This document shows, in pieces, positions 16,585 through 25,800 of a DNA stretch of 64,000 nucleotides; position 1 is the first letter of the stretch; each line of letters starts with the position of its first letter. The notes under the pieces are model-generated. The model ran no database searches, had not been told where the DNA came from, and saw nothing but the letters and a program-made list of their open reading frames with translations. A program made the translations under genes and the position numbers. The DNA is from Streptomyces paradoxus (GTDB lineage Bacteria; Actinomycetota; Actinomycetes; Streptomycetales; Streptomycetaceae): positions 124,001 through 188,000 of the forward strand of contig NZ_JACHGV010000010.1 in the NCBI RefSeq assembly GCF_014202475.1, given 5' to 3'.

Positions 16585-17143
16585 TGAGCACCCTTTCGAG
16601 CAGTGTCACGTCTGGCTGGCCGCCGGCGTTCTCGTCGCCGCCGGGCTGATGGATGGCGACCAGTCCCGCCTCCGCCAAGTCGGCGACGAGGATCCTGGCC
16701 ACGCCGAGAGGGATCGTGAGGAGCGCCGAGATCTCGGCGACCGACTTGATTTCCCGGCAGAGGTTGCAGATCCGCTGATGCTCGGGCAACTGGCCCTGCA
16801 TCTGGTGCGGCTGCGCAGTGGTGTGCACCAGCGCCTCGATGGCGAGCTGGTAGCGCGGGCGGGTCCGGCCGCCGGTCATGGCGTACGGACGCACCAGGGG
16901 GTTGTTCGACGCCCCGGCGGGCGCCGGCTCCGGGGTGCGGCGCTGCGGCTGCACAGGCTGGATGCGCGGGGCCGGCGGCTGGTCGTACGGCGACGGGCCG
17001 GGGCCCTGCGGCGCGTACGGCTGCCGGTGGCTCGGTGCGGAGGGGAAGTTGTAACGGTTCGGGTTCTGACCACCGTCGCCCTGGCCCTGGGCAGGGCCGT
17101 ACGACCAGTTGCCCGAAGACGAACCGCCTGGGGGTGTTACCAC
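16565..17143 (-). CDS. cvnC2: conservon DUF742 protein CvnC
   Basis: 192 residues from GTG with GGAGGAG just upstream. An extended N-terminus of ~85 residues rich in Pro, Gln and Gly is probably disordered. It is followed by the DUF742 winged-helix-like domain: LVRPYAMTGGRTRPRYQLAI, HQRICNLCREIKSVAEISAL, then PLGVARILVADLAEAGLVAI. Ends with ERVLSGLRKL. The second conservon's CvnC lacks this long N-terminal extension (131 residues). It overlaps cvnD2 by 20 bases, so the two are translationally coupled. Proposed DNA-binding-like or adaptor component of the conservon. Confidence 0.94.
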   Translation of the reverse strand: MVTPPGGSSSGNWSYGPAQGQGDGGQNPNRYNFPSAPSHRQPYAPQGPGPSPYDQPPAPRIQPVQPQRRTPEPAPAGASNNPLVRPYAMTGGRTRPRYQLAIEALVHTTAQPHQMQGQLPEHQRICNLCREIKSVAEISALLTIPLGVARILVADLAEAGLVAIHQPGGDENAGGQPDVTLLERVLSGLRKL

Positions 17144-17237
17144 TTTCTCCTCCTCCGACTGTGCCTGGCACCCATCGCTGTGGAGCCGCGTCCCGAAACC
17201 TTACGGCCACGGGACGCCAAAACGCACCGTCCGTCTG

Positions 17238-17660
17238 TTAGTTGAGCAGGCTCCCCTGGAGCTCTGCACGAAGGTCCGGTGTCAGGACCGTACCGGCTCG
17301 GTCGACCAGCAGCGCCATCTCGTACCCGATGAGGCCGATGTCCGCCTCCGGATGTGCGAGAACGGCGAGCGACGAACCGTCGGATACGGACATGATGAAG
17401 AGGAATCCCCGCTCCATCTCCACAACGGTCTGGTTCACGGCGCCTCCCTCGAAGATCCGGGAAGCGCCCGCCGTCAGCGACGTCAAACCGGAAGCGACGG
17501 CCGCGAGCTGGTCGGCGCGGTCGCGGGGGAAGCCTTCGGACATCGCCAGAAGGAGTCCGTCGGCGGAGACCACCACCGTGTGGGACACCCCCGGGGTGTT
17601 GTCCACGAAGTTGGTGATCAACCAGTTCAGGTTCTGTGCCGCCTGGCTCATCGGGCTCAC
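17238..17660 (-). CDS. cvnB2: conservon roadblock/LC7 protein CvnB
   Basis: 140 residues from GTG 17660, chosen because AGGAG lies seven bases before it; an in-frame ATG at 17651 is the alternative. Roadblock/LC7 domain throughout: NLNWLITNFVDNTPGVSHTV, VVSADGLLLAMSEGF, then ASGLTSLTAGASRIFEGG. Such proteins act as GTPase-activating or dimerisation partners of MglA/CvnD-type GTPases. It begins at the cvnA2 stop codon. The sequence is almost the same as cvnB1. Confidence 0.94.
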   Translation of the reverse strand: MSPMSQAAQNLNWLITNFVDNTPGVSHTVVVSADGLLLAMSEGFPRDRADQLAAVASGLTSLTAGASRIFEGGAVNQTVVEMERGFLFIMSVSDGSSLAVLAHPEADIGLIGYEMALLVDRAGTVLTPDLRAELQGSLLN

Positions 17661-17661
17661 A

Positions 17662-20600
17662 CTAACGCTCCTGGTTGTAGGTGCTGTCAGGACCGAAGCC
17701 CTGGCCGTTCGTTTCACTGCCTGCGCTGCGTCCGCGCTGGACGCCCCGACGCAGGTTGCTCAGCCTGCCCCGGACGTCCTCCGGGGCGCGGGAGACCTGT
17801 GGGCCTCCCTGGGGGGTGCTCTCGGCGGCTCCCTCGATCAGGTTGGCCTTGGGAACCCGCCTCGGCAGGCCGGAGGAGGTGACCCCGCCCGCCTTGGGCT
17901 TCCGGAGCTGCGAAGCCTGCTGCCACCGCTCGTCGTTGGCCGAGCGCCAGTCGTCGCCCTTGCTCTCCGGAGCGGAGGCCGACGGCTCCTGGCTCACATG
18001 CCGTGCGCCACCCGTGCCGTTCGCACCGCTCGCGGTGGCTCCACGGCGGGGAAGCCCGGCGTCGGTCATCGTGTGAGCGGCGGAGGGGCTCGATCCCGGA
18101 CGGTCGAAGCCTACGCGGTCCTGCTCACTTGCGTCAGCGGCCTGCGCAGATTCCGTTTCCTGGGCCTGAGAAGAGTACTGGCTCGGGTAGCCGTTCTGGT
18201 AACCGTCCTGCTGCGGCCAGTCGTCCTGGTGGCGCCGCTGCTCGAACGCGGCGAATCCGCCCTGCCCGCCCGCGCCCGGAGCCGAGGGCTCCTCCTGGGC
18301 CGGCTCCGCATAGGAGGAGGGCTCCGGGTAGCCGCCGTTCGGCGAGAAGGTGTCGTTCTGCGGCAGACCGCCGTTCGGCGCGTAGTACTGCTCGTCGTAC
18401 GCAGACCGCTGCGGCTCCTCGTACGACGCCTGCTGCTCCTGGTACGGCGCCTGCTGTTCCTGGTACGGCGCCTGGCGGTCGTACGCGGACGGCTGCTGCT
18501 CCGGGTAGCCGGACTGGCCGGTGTCGTAGGCCTGCCCGGCGTCGTAGCCCTGCTGCCCGTTGTACTCGTCGCGGTAGCCGGTCGCCTGGGAGGGCTCCTG
18601 GCTGCTCTGCCCGGGCAGCGCGGGCTGCTCGTGCGACTGCGACTCCAGGGCCGCCCGGCGCTCCTCGCGCATCAGGGAGCGGCCGACGGGGTCCAGCTCG
18701 CGTATGTCGTCGGGGACGTCGGAGTAGCGGCTGTCGTCGAAGCCGAGCTCCGCGGCCGTGCGCATGGGCTGGCCGAAGTTCTCGCCGCCGCCGAAGTTCT
18801 GCTCCGGGATGATCTGCGAGACGGTGAACTCGTCGCGGTCCACGTGCTGCTCGCCGCCACCACCGTGGGTGATCGCGTCCGGCAGCATGACCAGCGAGGT
18901 GGTGCCGGCCTGCTCGCCCGAGGGGCGCAGCTGGACCCGGATGCCGTGCCGGTCGGACAGCCGGCCGACCACGAACAGGCCCATGCGCTGGGAGATCGCG
19001 GCGTCCACCGTCGGCGGGTTGGCCAGCTTGTGGTTGATGTCCGCGAAGTCCTCGGCGGTGAGGCCGATGCCCTTGTCGTGGATCTCGATCATCACGCGGC
19101 CGTCGGGGAGACGGGTCGCGGTGACGCGGACCTTGGTCTGCGGGGAGGAGAACGTCGTGGCGTTCTCCAGGAGCTCGGCGAGCAGGTGCACGAGGTCGGT
19201 CACGGCGCGGCCGTGGATCTCGGCCTCCGGGACACCGGACAGCTCGATGCGCTCGTACTGCTCCACCTCGGAGGAGGCGGCGCGCAGCACGTCGACCAGC
19301 GGGACCGGCTGGTCCCAGCGGCGGCCGGGCTCCTCGCCGGCGAGGACGAGGAGGTTCTCGCCGTTGCGGCGCATACGGGTCGCCAGGTGGTCCAGCTTGA
19401 AGAGGTTCTCCAGCTGGTCCGGGTCGGCCTCGTTGTTCTCCAGGTCGGTGATCAGGGTCAGCTGGCCCTCGATGAGCGACTGGTTGCGGCGCGACAGGTT
19501 GGTGAAGATCGCGTTGATGTTGCCCCGCAGCAGGGCCTGCTCGGCGGCGAGCCGGACGGCCTCGCGGTGGACCTGGTCGAAGGCGCGGGCGACCTCGCCG
19601 ATCTCGTCGGTGGTGGCGATCGGGATGGCCTGGACACGGGTGTCGACGCGGCCGGGGTCGGTGCGGGAGAGCTGGTCGACCAGCATCGGCAGACGCTGCT
19701 CGGCGATGCCGAAGGCGGCGTTGCGCAGCTGGCGCATCGAGCGGCTCATCTGGCGGGCGACCGCGCCGGCCAGGATGAAGGCGAGGAGCAGGGCGACCAC
19801 GACGGCGGCACCGGTGATGTAGGCGTCACGCTGGGCGTCGTCGGCGATGTCGGACGCTTCGCTCACGGCCTTGTCGGCCAGGTCCGTCTCGATCTTCTCG
19901 TACGCGTTGAACTTGAGCGTGTTGACCGCCCACCAGTTCTCGGCGGTGATGCCCCGCTCGGCGAGTGCGGCGCGCGCGCTCGGGTCCGTGCTCTGCAGCG
20001 TGGCCACGCCCGAGATCATCGTCGTCGGGTTGGCGGGCGGCGGGACGTAGTCCGGGTTCTTGGCCTTGGCCTCCCGGGCCATCGCGGCGCCGTCGGCCTT
20101 GATCTTGGCCTCGGCCTGCTTGAGCTTGGCCGCGTCCTGCTCGGTGCCACCGCCGATGTACTCCTGCACGGCGATGCGCTCGAGGTAGGCGTAGGAGGAC
20201 AGGGCGATGCGCTGGCTGGCCAGGTTGCCGGCGTCCGGGCCCGGCTTGACCAGGATGTGCATGCCGATGGAGCGCTGCAGCGACAGGGCCGCCTTGGTGA
20301 GCTCGATGGCGTACACGGTCCGGCCGTAGCTGGTGATGTTGCCGGTGCCGAGACCGAGCTCGTTGGCGAACTCCGTCAGCGGGTGGGCGACCTCGACGTA
20401 GCCCTCTTCGGTCTGTACACCCTTGAGCTTGGAGGTGTACGCGACCTGGCGCAGGGTGGCCAGCTCGGGCTCCACCTTGCGGAAAAGCTTCAGCCGGCGC
20501 TCCAGGCCGGGCTTGGCCGGCATGTTCTGCGCCGCGGCGTCGAAGGCGTCCGCCGCCTCGTCGGTGGCCTTGCGGACCTGAGTGACGGTCGCCTTGTCCT

Positions 20601-20970
20601 GGGCGCTCTGGGCGCTGCCCTTCAGCAGGGGCGCCGCCGACGCGTCACGTTCGATGTAGAGGGCGTTGGCGTAGAGCAGCGAGGCGCGGACCAGGCGCGC
20701 GGTGTTCTCCGCGTCCTCGGCCTCCTGCCAGGTGTCGATCGAGCTCTTCACCTGGAAGCCGCCCATGACGAGGCCGACCAGCACGGGTATGAGCAGGATC
20801 GCGTTGAGCCTGGTCGCCACGCGCCAGTTGCGCGGGGAAAGACGGCCGCCGCTCTCGGCGGGCGCGGCCGTCGGTTCCGAACCGGGCACGGGGGCGGGCG
20901 CCGCTGTGCGCGGCGGCGGGGTGAAGTTGCCCCGGGCCGACGGCTCGGGACTGTTCTTGCTTCGCCTCAC
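17662..20970 (-). CDS. cvnA2: conservon sensor kinase-like protein CvnA
   Basis: 1102 residues, GTG start. Short cytoplasmic N-terminus, TM1 about residues 54-72, an extracytoplasmic helical sensor domain of ~310 residues (nitrate/nitrite-sensor-like), TM2 about 382-405, HAMP-like linker, then a coiled-coil and GHKL ATPase domain about 600-703 (LLENATTFSSP, EIHDKGIGL, GLFVVGRLSDRHGI). The phospho-acceptor helix contains FTNLSRRNQSLIEGQL with no histidine in the usual place, so it may not autophosphorylate. The last ~390 residues are a low-complexity Gln/Tyr/Pro tail with repeats such as YQEQQAPYQEQQ. First gene of a four-gene operon. Confidence 0.95.
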   Translation of the reverse strand: MRRSKNSPEPSARGNFTPPPRTAAPAPVPGSEPTAAPAESGGRLSPRNWRVATRLNAILLIPVLVGLVMGGFQVKSSIDTWQEAEDAENTARLVRASLLYANALYIERDASAAPLLKGSAQSAQDKATVTQVRKATDEAADAFDAAAQNMPAKPGLERRLKLFRKVEPELATLRQVAYTSKLKGVQTEEGYVEVAHPLTEFANELGLGTGNITSYGRTVYAIELTKAALSLQRSIGMHILVKPGPDAGNLASQRIALSSYAYLERIAVQEYIGGGTEQDAAKLKQAEAKIKADGAAMAREAKAKNPDYVPPPANPTTMISGVATLQSTDPSARAALAERGITAENWWAVNTLKFNAYEKIETDLADKAVSEASDIADDAQRDAYITGAAVVVALLLAFILAGAVARQMSRSMRQLRNAAFGIAEQRLPMLVDQLSRTDPGRVDTRVQAIPIATTDEIGEVARAFDQVHREAVRLAAEQALLRGNINAIFTNLSRRNQSLIEGQLTLITDLENNEADPDQLENLFKLDHLATRMRRNGENLLVLAGEEPGRRWDQPVPLVDVLRAASSEVEQYERIELSGVPEAEIHGRAVTDLVHLLAELLENATTFSSPQTKVRVTATRLPDGRVMIEIHDKGIGLTAEDFADINHKLANPPTVDAAISQRMGLFVVGRLSDRHGIRVQLRPSGEQAGTTSLVMLPDAITHGGGGEQHVDRDEFTVSQIIPEQNFGGGENFGQPMRTAAELGFDDSRYSDVPDDIRELDPVGRSLMREERRAALESQSHEQPALPGQSSQEPSQATGYRDEYNGQQGYDAGQAYDTGQSGYPEQQPSAYDRQAPYQEQQAPYQEQQASYEEPQRSAYDEQYYAPNGGLPQNDTFSPNGGYPEPSSYAEPAQEEPSAPGAGGQGGFAAFEQRRHQDDWPQQDGYQNGYPSQYSSQAQETESAQAADASEQDRVGFDRPGSSPSAAHTMTDAGLPRRGATASGANGTGGARHVSQEPSASAPESKGDDWRSANDERWQQASQLRKPKAGGVTSSGLPRRVPKANLIEGAAESTPQGGPQVSRAPEDVRGRLSNLRRGVQRGRSAGSETNGQGFGPDSTYNQER

Positions 20971-21345
20971 TCGACCAACAACCTCTCGGCGGTCGGCACC
21001 AACGTTGTGCCGCAGTGTTCAGAGCCCAACACGCCTCGATGGACGAGTGCGTCATTGACTATTGGGCAGTTCAGGCATTCCAGCACGACGACCTGCGCTC
21101 TTCCAAACAGTCCGGGAGGGGGAATCGACGTGATGTAAGCCCCAGATAAAACGGTCATAAAGAGCGAGCCCCGCCAAAAGGCGGGGCCGTTGTGCGCGCA
21201 GCGAGACCGGATGTGCGCGACGCGTGGCCATACCACCCGATTCCTCTGCCGAAACGTTATGAACACCTTGGCCGACCGTGTCAAAGGACACAGCCGGCTC
21301 CGGTGCATCTACGACAACTGCCGTATGGCGCTCCTGAATTGGGTG
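20971..21345 (-). promoter_or_regulatory. intergenic region between the two conservons
   Basis: 375 bases with no gene. It should carry the cvnA2 promoter (minus strand) next to 20970 and the end of the conservon 1 transcript. The stretch 21120-21160 is noticeably A/T-rich. Apart from the hairpin at 21168-21187 I see no repeat or operator. Confidence 0.5.
21168..21187 (-). terminator. hairpin downstream of conservon 1
   Basis: Perfect 8-bp stem GCCCCGCC/GGCGGGGC with an AAAA loop (TTTT on the minus strand), about 160 bases after the cvnD1 stop. The following minus-strand bases include CTCTTTATG, a weak T-rich tail. Confidence 0.6.
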
Positions 21346-21921
21346 CTACCTCAGCCGTGCCATCAAAGCGTGCTCGACCAGCGTGATCAGGGCACTCTTC
21401 GCATCGGCCCGGTGCCGGGCGTCCGTCGTGATGATCGGGGTGTCCGGTCCGATCTGCAGCGCCTCGCGTACCTCTTCGGGCTGGTAGGGCTGCTGTCCGT
21501 CGAAGCCGTTCAGGGCCACGACGAACGGCAGACCCGAGTTCTCGAAGTAGTCGACGGCCGGGAAGCAGTCGGCCAGGCGCCGGGTGTCCACGAGCACCAC
21601 CGCGCCGATGGCGCCGCGCACCAGGTCGTCCCACATGAACCAGAAACGGTCCTGGCCCGGGGTACCGAAGAGGTACAGGATCAGGTCCTGGTCCAGGGTG
21701 ATACGGCCGAAGTCCATGGCCACCGTGGTGGTGGTCTTGTCCCCGGTGTGGGTCAGGTCGTCGATGCCCGCGCTGGCCGAGGTCATCACGGCCTCGGTCC
21801 GCAGCGGGTTGATCTCCGAGACGGCGCCCACGAACGTGGTCTTGCCCACGCCGAAGCCACCCGCCACCACTATCTTCGCGGAGGTGGTGGATCGACCCTG
21901 GTCAGAGCTTGCGAAGTCCAC
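21346..21921 (-). CDS. cvnD1: conservon GTPase CvnD
   Basis: 191 residues, GTG start overlapping cvnC1 by 20 bases, exactly as in the other conservon. Same motifs: GGFGVGKTT, FGTPGQDR, NGFD. From the KIVVAGG strand to the C-terminus it differs from cvnD2 only at scattered conservative positions (for example I/V, T/Q, D/E). The first ~12 residues differ more. Two nearly identical switches next to each other could cross-talk between the two receptors. Confidence 0.95.
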   Translation of the reverse strand: MDFASSDQGRSTTSAKIVVAGGFGVGKTTFVGAVSEINPLRTEAVMTSASAGIDDLTHTGDKTTTTVAMDFGRITLDQDLILYLFGTPGQDRFWFMWDDLVRGAIGAVVLVDTRRLADCFPAVDYFENSGLPFVVALNGFDGQQPYQPEEVREALQIGPDTPIITTDARHRADAKSALITLVEHALMARLR

Positions 21922-22297
21922 TGAGCACCCTTTCGAGCAGTGTCACGTCCGGCGCACCGGTGGCGTCGTCGCCGCCCGGCTGGTGGATCGCGACGAGACC
22001 GGCCTCGGCGAGGTCCGCGACCAGGATCCGGGCCACACCCAGCGGCATGTTGAGCAGCGCCGAGACCTCGGCCACCGACTTCACCTCACGGCAGAGGTGG
22101 CAGATCCGCTGGTGCTCCGGGAGCAGCCCCATGAGCGCGGCGGGGTCCGCGGTCGTGCTGATCAGTGCCTCGATGGCCAGCTGGTAGCGCGGCCGCGTCC
22201 GGCCGCCGGTCATGGCGTACGGCCTTACCAGCGGCTGGTCGCCCTCGTCCTCGTACGGCTCCGCGTACGGATCATGAGAGGCGGTGGGCGGGGTCAT
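21902..22297 (-). CDS. cvnC1: conservon DUF742 protein CvnC
   Basis: 131 residues from ATG with GGAGG upstream. Short acidic N-terminus (DPYAEPYEDEGDQ), then the full DUF742 domain: LVRPYAMTGGRTRPRYQLAI, HQRICHLCREVKSVAEVSAL, MPLGVARILVADLAEAGLVA. Ends ERVLSGLRKL as in CvnC2. It lacks the Pro/Gln-rich extension of CvnC2. Confidence 0.94.
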   Translation of the reverse strand: MTPPTASHDPYAEPYEDEGDQPLVRPYAMTGGRTRPRYQLAIEALISTTADPAALMGLLPEHQRICHLCREVKSVAEVSALLNMPLGVARILVADLAEAGLVAIHQPGGDDATGAPDVTLLERVLSGLRKL

Positions 22298-22407
22298 GGG
22301 TCCTCCGGGCGGGACAGCAAGTCGGTCAGCAAGCCGTCTGACGGGGCCTGTGTGGGGTGTGTGGCAGCCGGACGGTGATGTGGTGAGACGGGTGGTGCCG
22401 GGGCCGA

Positions 22408-22830
22408 TCAGTGGAGCAGACTGCCTTGGAGCTCAGCTCGCAGGTCGGGGGTGAGAACCGCGCCCGCGCGGTCGACCAGGAGCGCCATCTCGTAGCCGAC
22501 GAGGCCGATGTCGCACTCGGGGTGGGCGAGGACCGCCAGGGACGAGCCGTCCGAGACGGACATGAGAAAGAGGAACCCTCGCTCCATCTCCACGACCGTC
22601 TGCGCCACCTCACCGCCCTCGAAGATCCGGGAAGCGCCCGCCGTCAGCGACGTCAGGCCCGAGGCGACGGCCGCGAGCTGGTCCGCGCGGTCGCGCGGGA
22701 AGCCCTCCGACAGCGCCAGGAGGAGACCGTCGGCGGACACGACGACGGTGTGGGACACCCCGGGGGTGTTGTCCACGAAGTTGGTGATCAACCAGTTGAG
22801 ATTCTGTGCCGCCTGGCTCATCGGACTCAA
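22408..22830 (-). CDS. cvnB1: conservon roadblock/LC7 protein CvnB
   Basis: 140 residues. The TTG at 22830 is taken as start because it occupies the same place as the GTG of cvnB2, directly abuts the cvnA1 stop codon (TAG) and lies six bases after AGGAG; ATG 22821 is the alternative. Roadblock domain with the same signature strands as cvnB2 and only a handful of differences (for example ALSEGF for AMSEGF). Confidence 0.93.
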   Translation of the reverse strand: MSPMSQAAQNLNWLITNFVDNTPGVSHTVVVSADGLLLALSEGFPRDRADQLAAVASGLTSLTAGASRIFEGGEVAQTVVEMERGFLFLMSVSDGSSLAVLAHPECDIGLVGYEMALLVDRAGAVLTPDLRAELQGSLLH

Positions 22831-25800
22831 CTAACGCTCCTGCTGGTGAGTGGGCCGTGGGTGGCTGCCGGTCTGTGTGGACCCGGCCTGACGACCCTGT
22901 GCGATTCCCCGACGGAGATTGGTCAGCCGGCCGCGCACGTCATCGGGCGCACGCGAGACCTGCGGACCGCTCTGGTGGGTTTGCTGCTGTGCCGTGCCCG
23001 GGACGAGGTTCGCCCGGGGCACCCGGCGCGGCAGGCCGGAGGTGGTGACACCACCCGCGGCGGGCTGGCGGACTCGCTCGGCCTGGCGGACGAGGTCGTC
23101 GTTCGGCGAGGTGCGCCAGCCGGCGGGGGCGGAGGACCGCTGCGGACCGGTGGGTCCCTGCGGCTGCTGCGGGGCGGCCGGAGCGGAGCCGTTGGTCTGC
23201 GGCTGCTGCTGCTCCTGCTGGCCGTGGAACCAGTTGGTTTCCAGCGTGTCGTACAGCGGCGTACGACCGTCGCCCGGACCGGACGCCGGTGGCAGGGCCT
23301 CGGGCTCCTGCCGGACGGGCCGGGCCTGCGGGGCGGGCGGCCGCGGGGCGCCGAAGTCGGCAGGTCCCCGGCCGCCGTTGACCTGCGGCTGCTCGAACCG
23401 GCCCGTGCCCGCGGGGTCGGCCGCGGTGGCCGGTCCCGGGAGGGTGGGCCGCCCGGCGCCGTTGTCCTGGCGCGGTGCGGGGTACTGGCCGGTCGAGCCG
23501 TTGTCGTAGGACTGCGGCGCCGGGTACTGGCCCGACGTGGACGAGTCACGGTGACCGCCCGGGGTGCCGAAGACGTCCGGGCGGACGAAGGCCCCCTGGT
23601 CCTGGCCCTGCTGTGCGTTGGCGCCGGGACCGAACGGGTCCGCGTGCTGGGCAGCGCCGAAGTCGGCCGGCGAGCCGAGGCCCTGCCGGTCGTCGCGCGG
23701 CACGGCCGGCATCTGCGCCGTCGCACCGGGACCCTGACGGTCGTCGACGCGCGGCAGGGAAGACGTGCGGGAGACGTCCGGCTGCTCCTCGTGACCGCGC
23801 GGGGCGTCCAGCGAGGCACGCGGCACCGGCGGCTGGGCGTTCTCGTCGCTCCAGCTCGGTACGCGCTGCTGCGCGTCGCCACCGGGCAGCTCGGCCCGCG
23901 GACCACCGCGCGGCGGCAGCTGCGGCCTGCGGCCCTTGCCCTGCTCGGCGTTGCCGCCCTGCTTCTTCCGGCTGCGGCCACCGCCGAAGGCGTCCTGGCC
24001 CTGCTGCGGCCCGTTGGTGCCCGCGGCCTGCAGACCCTGCGGGGCACCCGGAGCCTGCTGACCGAACCCGGCGCCACCGGTCGGAGCGGGACGGCCCTGC
24101 GGGGGGCCACTCTGCTCGAACGACGACGGGCCGGGGCCCTGCGGTCCGCGCGCACCGCCCTGCGATCCGGGACGGCCACCGTCCCCGTCCCGCCCGGGCA
24201 GCGCGGCTCGCGGGCCCTGGCCGGGAGCGAGCCGGCCGCCGCCGGGGGCACCGCCACCGAAGGCACCGCCGGAGGCGCCGGCCCCGAGGGCACCGCCGCC
24301 CTGGCCGGCACCGGCGGCACGCCGGGCCGCGGCCGCACCGGCGGCGGCCTGCGCGGCGGCGGGACCGCCACCGACGGGAGGCTGACCGGGCTGCTTGGGC
24401 TGGGGCTTCCTGCCGCCCTGGGCGACGTCGACGGGCAGCATGACCAGCGCGGTCGTACCACCGGAGTCGGACGGGCGCAGCTGGATGCGGATGCCGTGCC
24501 GCTGGGACAGACGGCCGACCACGAAGAGGCCCATGCGGCGGGAGACGGAGACGTCCACCGTCGGGGGAGAGGCGAGCCGCTCGTTGATCGCGGCCAGGTC
24601 TTCCGGCGACAGACCGATACCGGTGTCGTGGATCTCGATCAGCACACGGCCGTCGGGCAGCGCGTGACCGGTGACCTTGACCTTGGTCTGCGGGGAGGAG
24701 AAGGAGGTCGCGTTCTCCAGCAGCTCGGCCAGGAGGTGCACGAGGTCGTTGACGACCCGGCCGGCCACTTCGGTGGTCGGCACGGAGGCCAGTTCGATGC
24801 GCTCGTACTGCTCCACCTCGGACGCGGCGGCACGGAGCACGTCGACCAGCGGCACCGGACGGGTCCAGCGGCGGCCGGGCTCCTCACCCGCGAGGACGAG
24901 GAGGTTCTCACCGTTACGGCGCATGCGGGTGGCGAGGTGGTCGAGCTTGAACAGCGAGGACAGCTGGTCCGGGTCGGCCTCGCGGGACTCCAGTTCGGAG
25001 ATGAGCGAGAGCTGACGCTGGATGAGGCCCTGGGAGCGGCGCGAGAGGTTGGTGAACATCGCGTTGACGTTGCCCCGCAGCAGGGCCTGCTCGGCGGCGA
25101 GGCGGACCGCCTCGCGGTGCACGTCGTCGAAGGCCGCGGCCACTCGGCCGATCTCGTCCCGGGAGTGCACACCGACCGATTCCACGGACGTGTCGACGTC
25201 CTGCGGGTCGGACTCGGACAGCTGCTTGACCAGCTCGGGCAGACGGTCGGAGGCGACCTTGGTCGCGGTGTCCTCCAGCCGGCGCAGCGAGCGGATCATG
25301 GAGCGGGCCACGACGAAGGCACCGACCAGCGACACACCCAGCACGATCAGGATCAGGGCACCGGAGATGATCGCGTCGCGCTCGGTGGCGCTGCGCAGCT
25401 CGCGGGCCTTCTGTTCCATCTCCTCGAGCAGGGTGTGCTCGATGTTCTTCATCTGCTGGATCTTGGTGGAGCTGTCGTCCAGCCAGTCGCGGTAGGACCG
25501 CTTGTCCTGCTGGGCGAGACCGCTCGCGGAGACCAGGGCGCGACCCGCGTAGGTGTCGGTCGCCTTGATCGTGGAGTTGCCGCCGTCCTCGATCGGCTTG
25601 AGCAGCTCGGCGGCGGCGTCCTCGCCGTAGATGCTCTTGAAGCTGCGGATCTCGGACTTCTGGCTCTCCAGGGCCGACTCGGCGTAGAGCCGGTCGTTCG
25701 GGGAGAGCTTGCCGGCCGTGGTGTTGCTCGCGGGCAGCGCCGCCGCGAGGGCCGCGCGCTGGATCGAGGAGTACTCCTTGGCGGAGGAGAACGCCGCGAG

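Noticed and set aside
18380..18500. Short tandem repeats in the plus strand
   Set aside because: They encode the repeated YQEQQ units of the CvnA2 C-terminal tail, not a mobile element or CRISPR.
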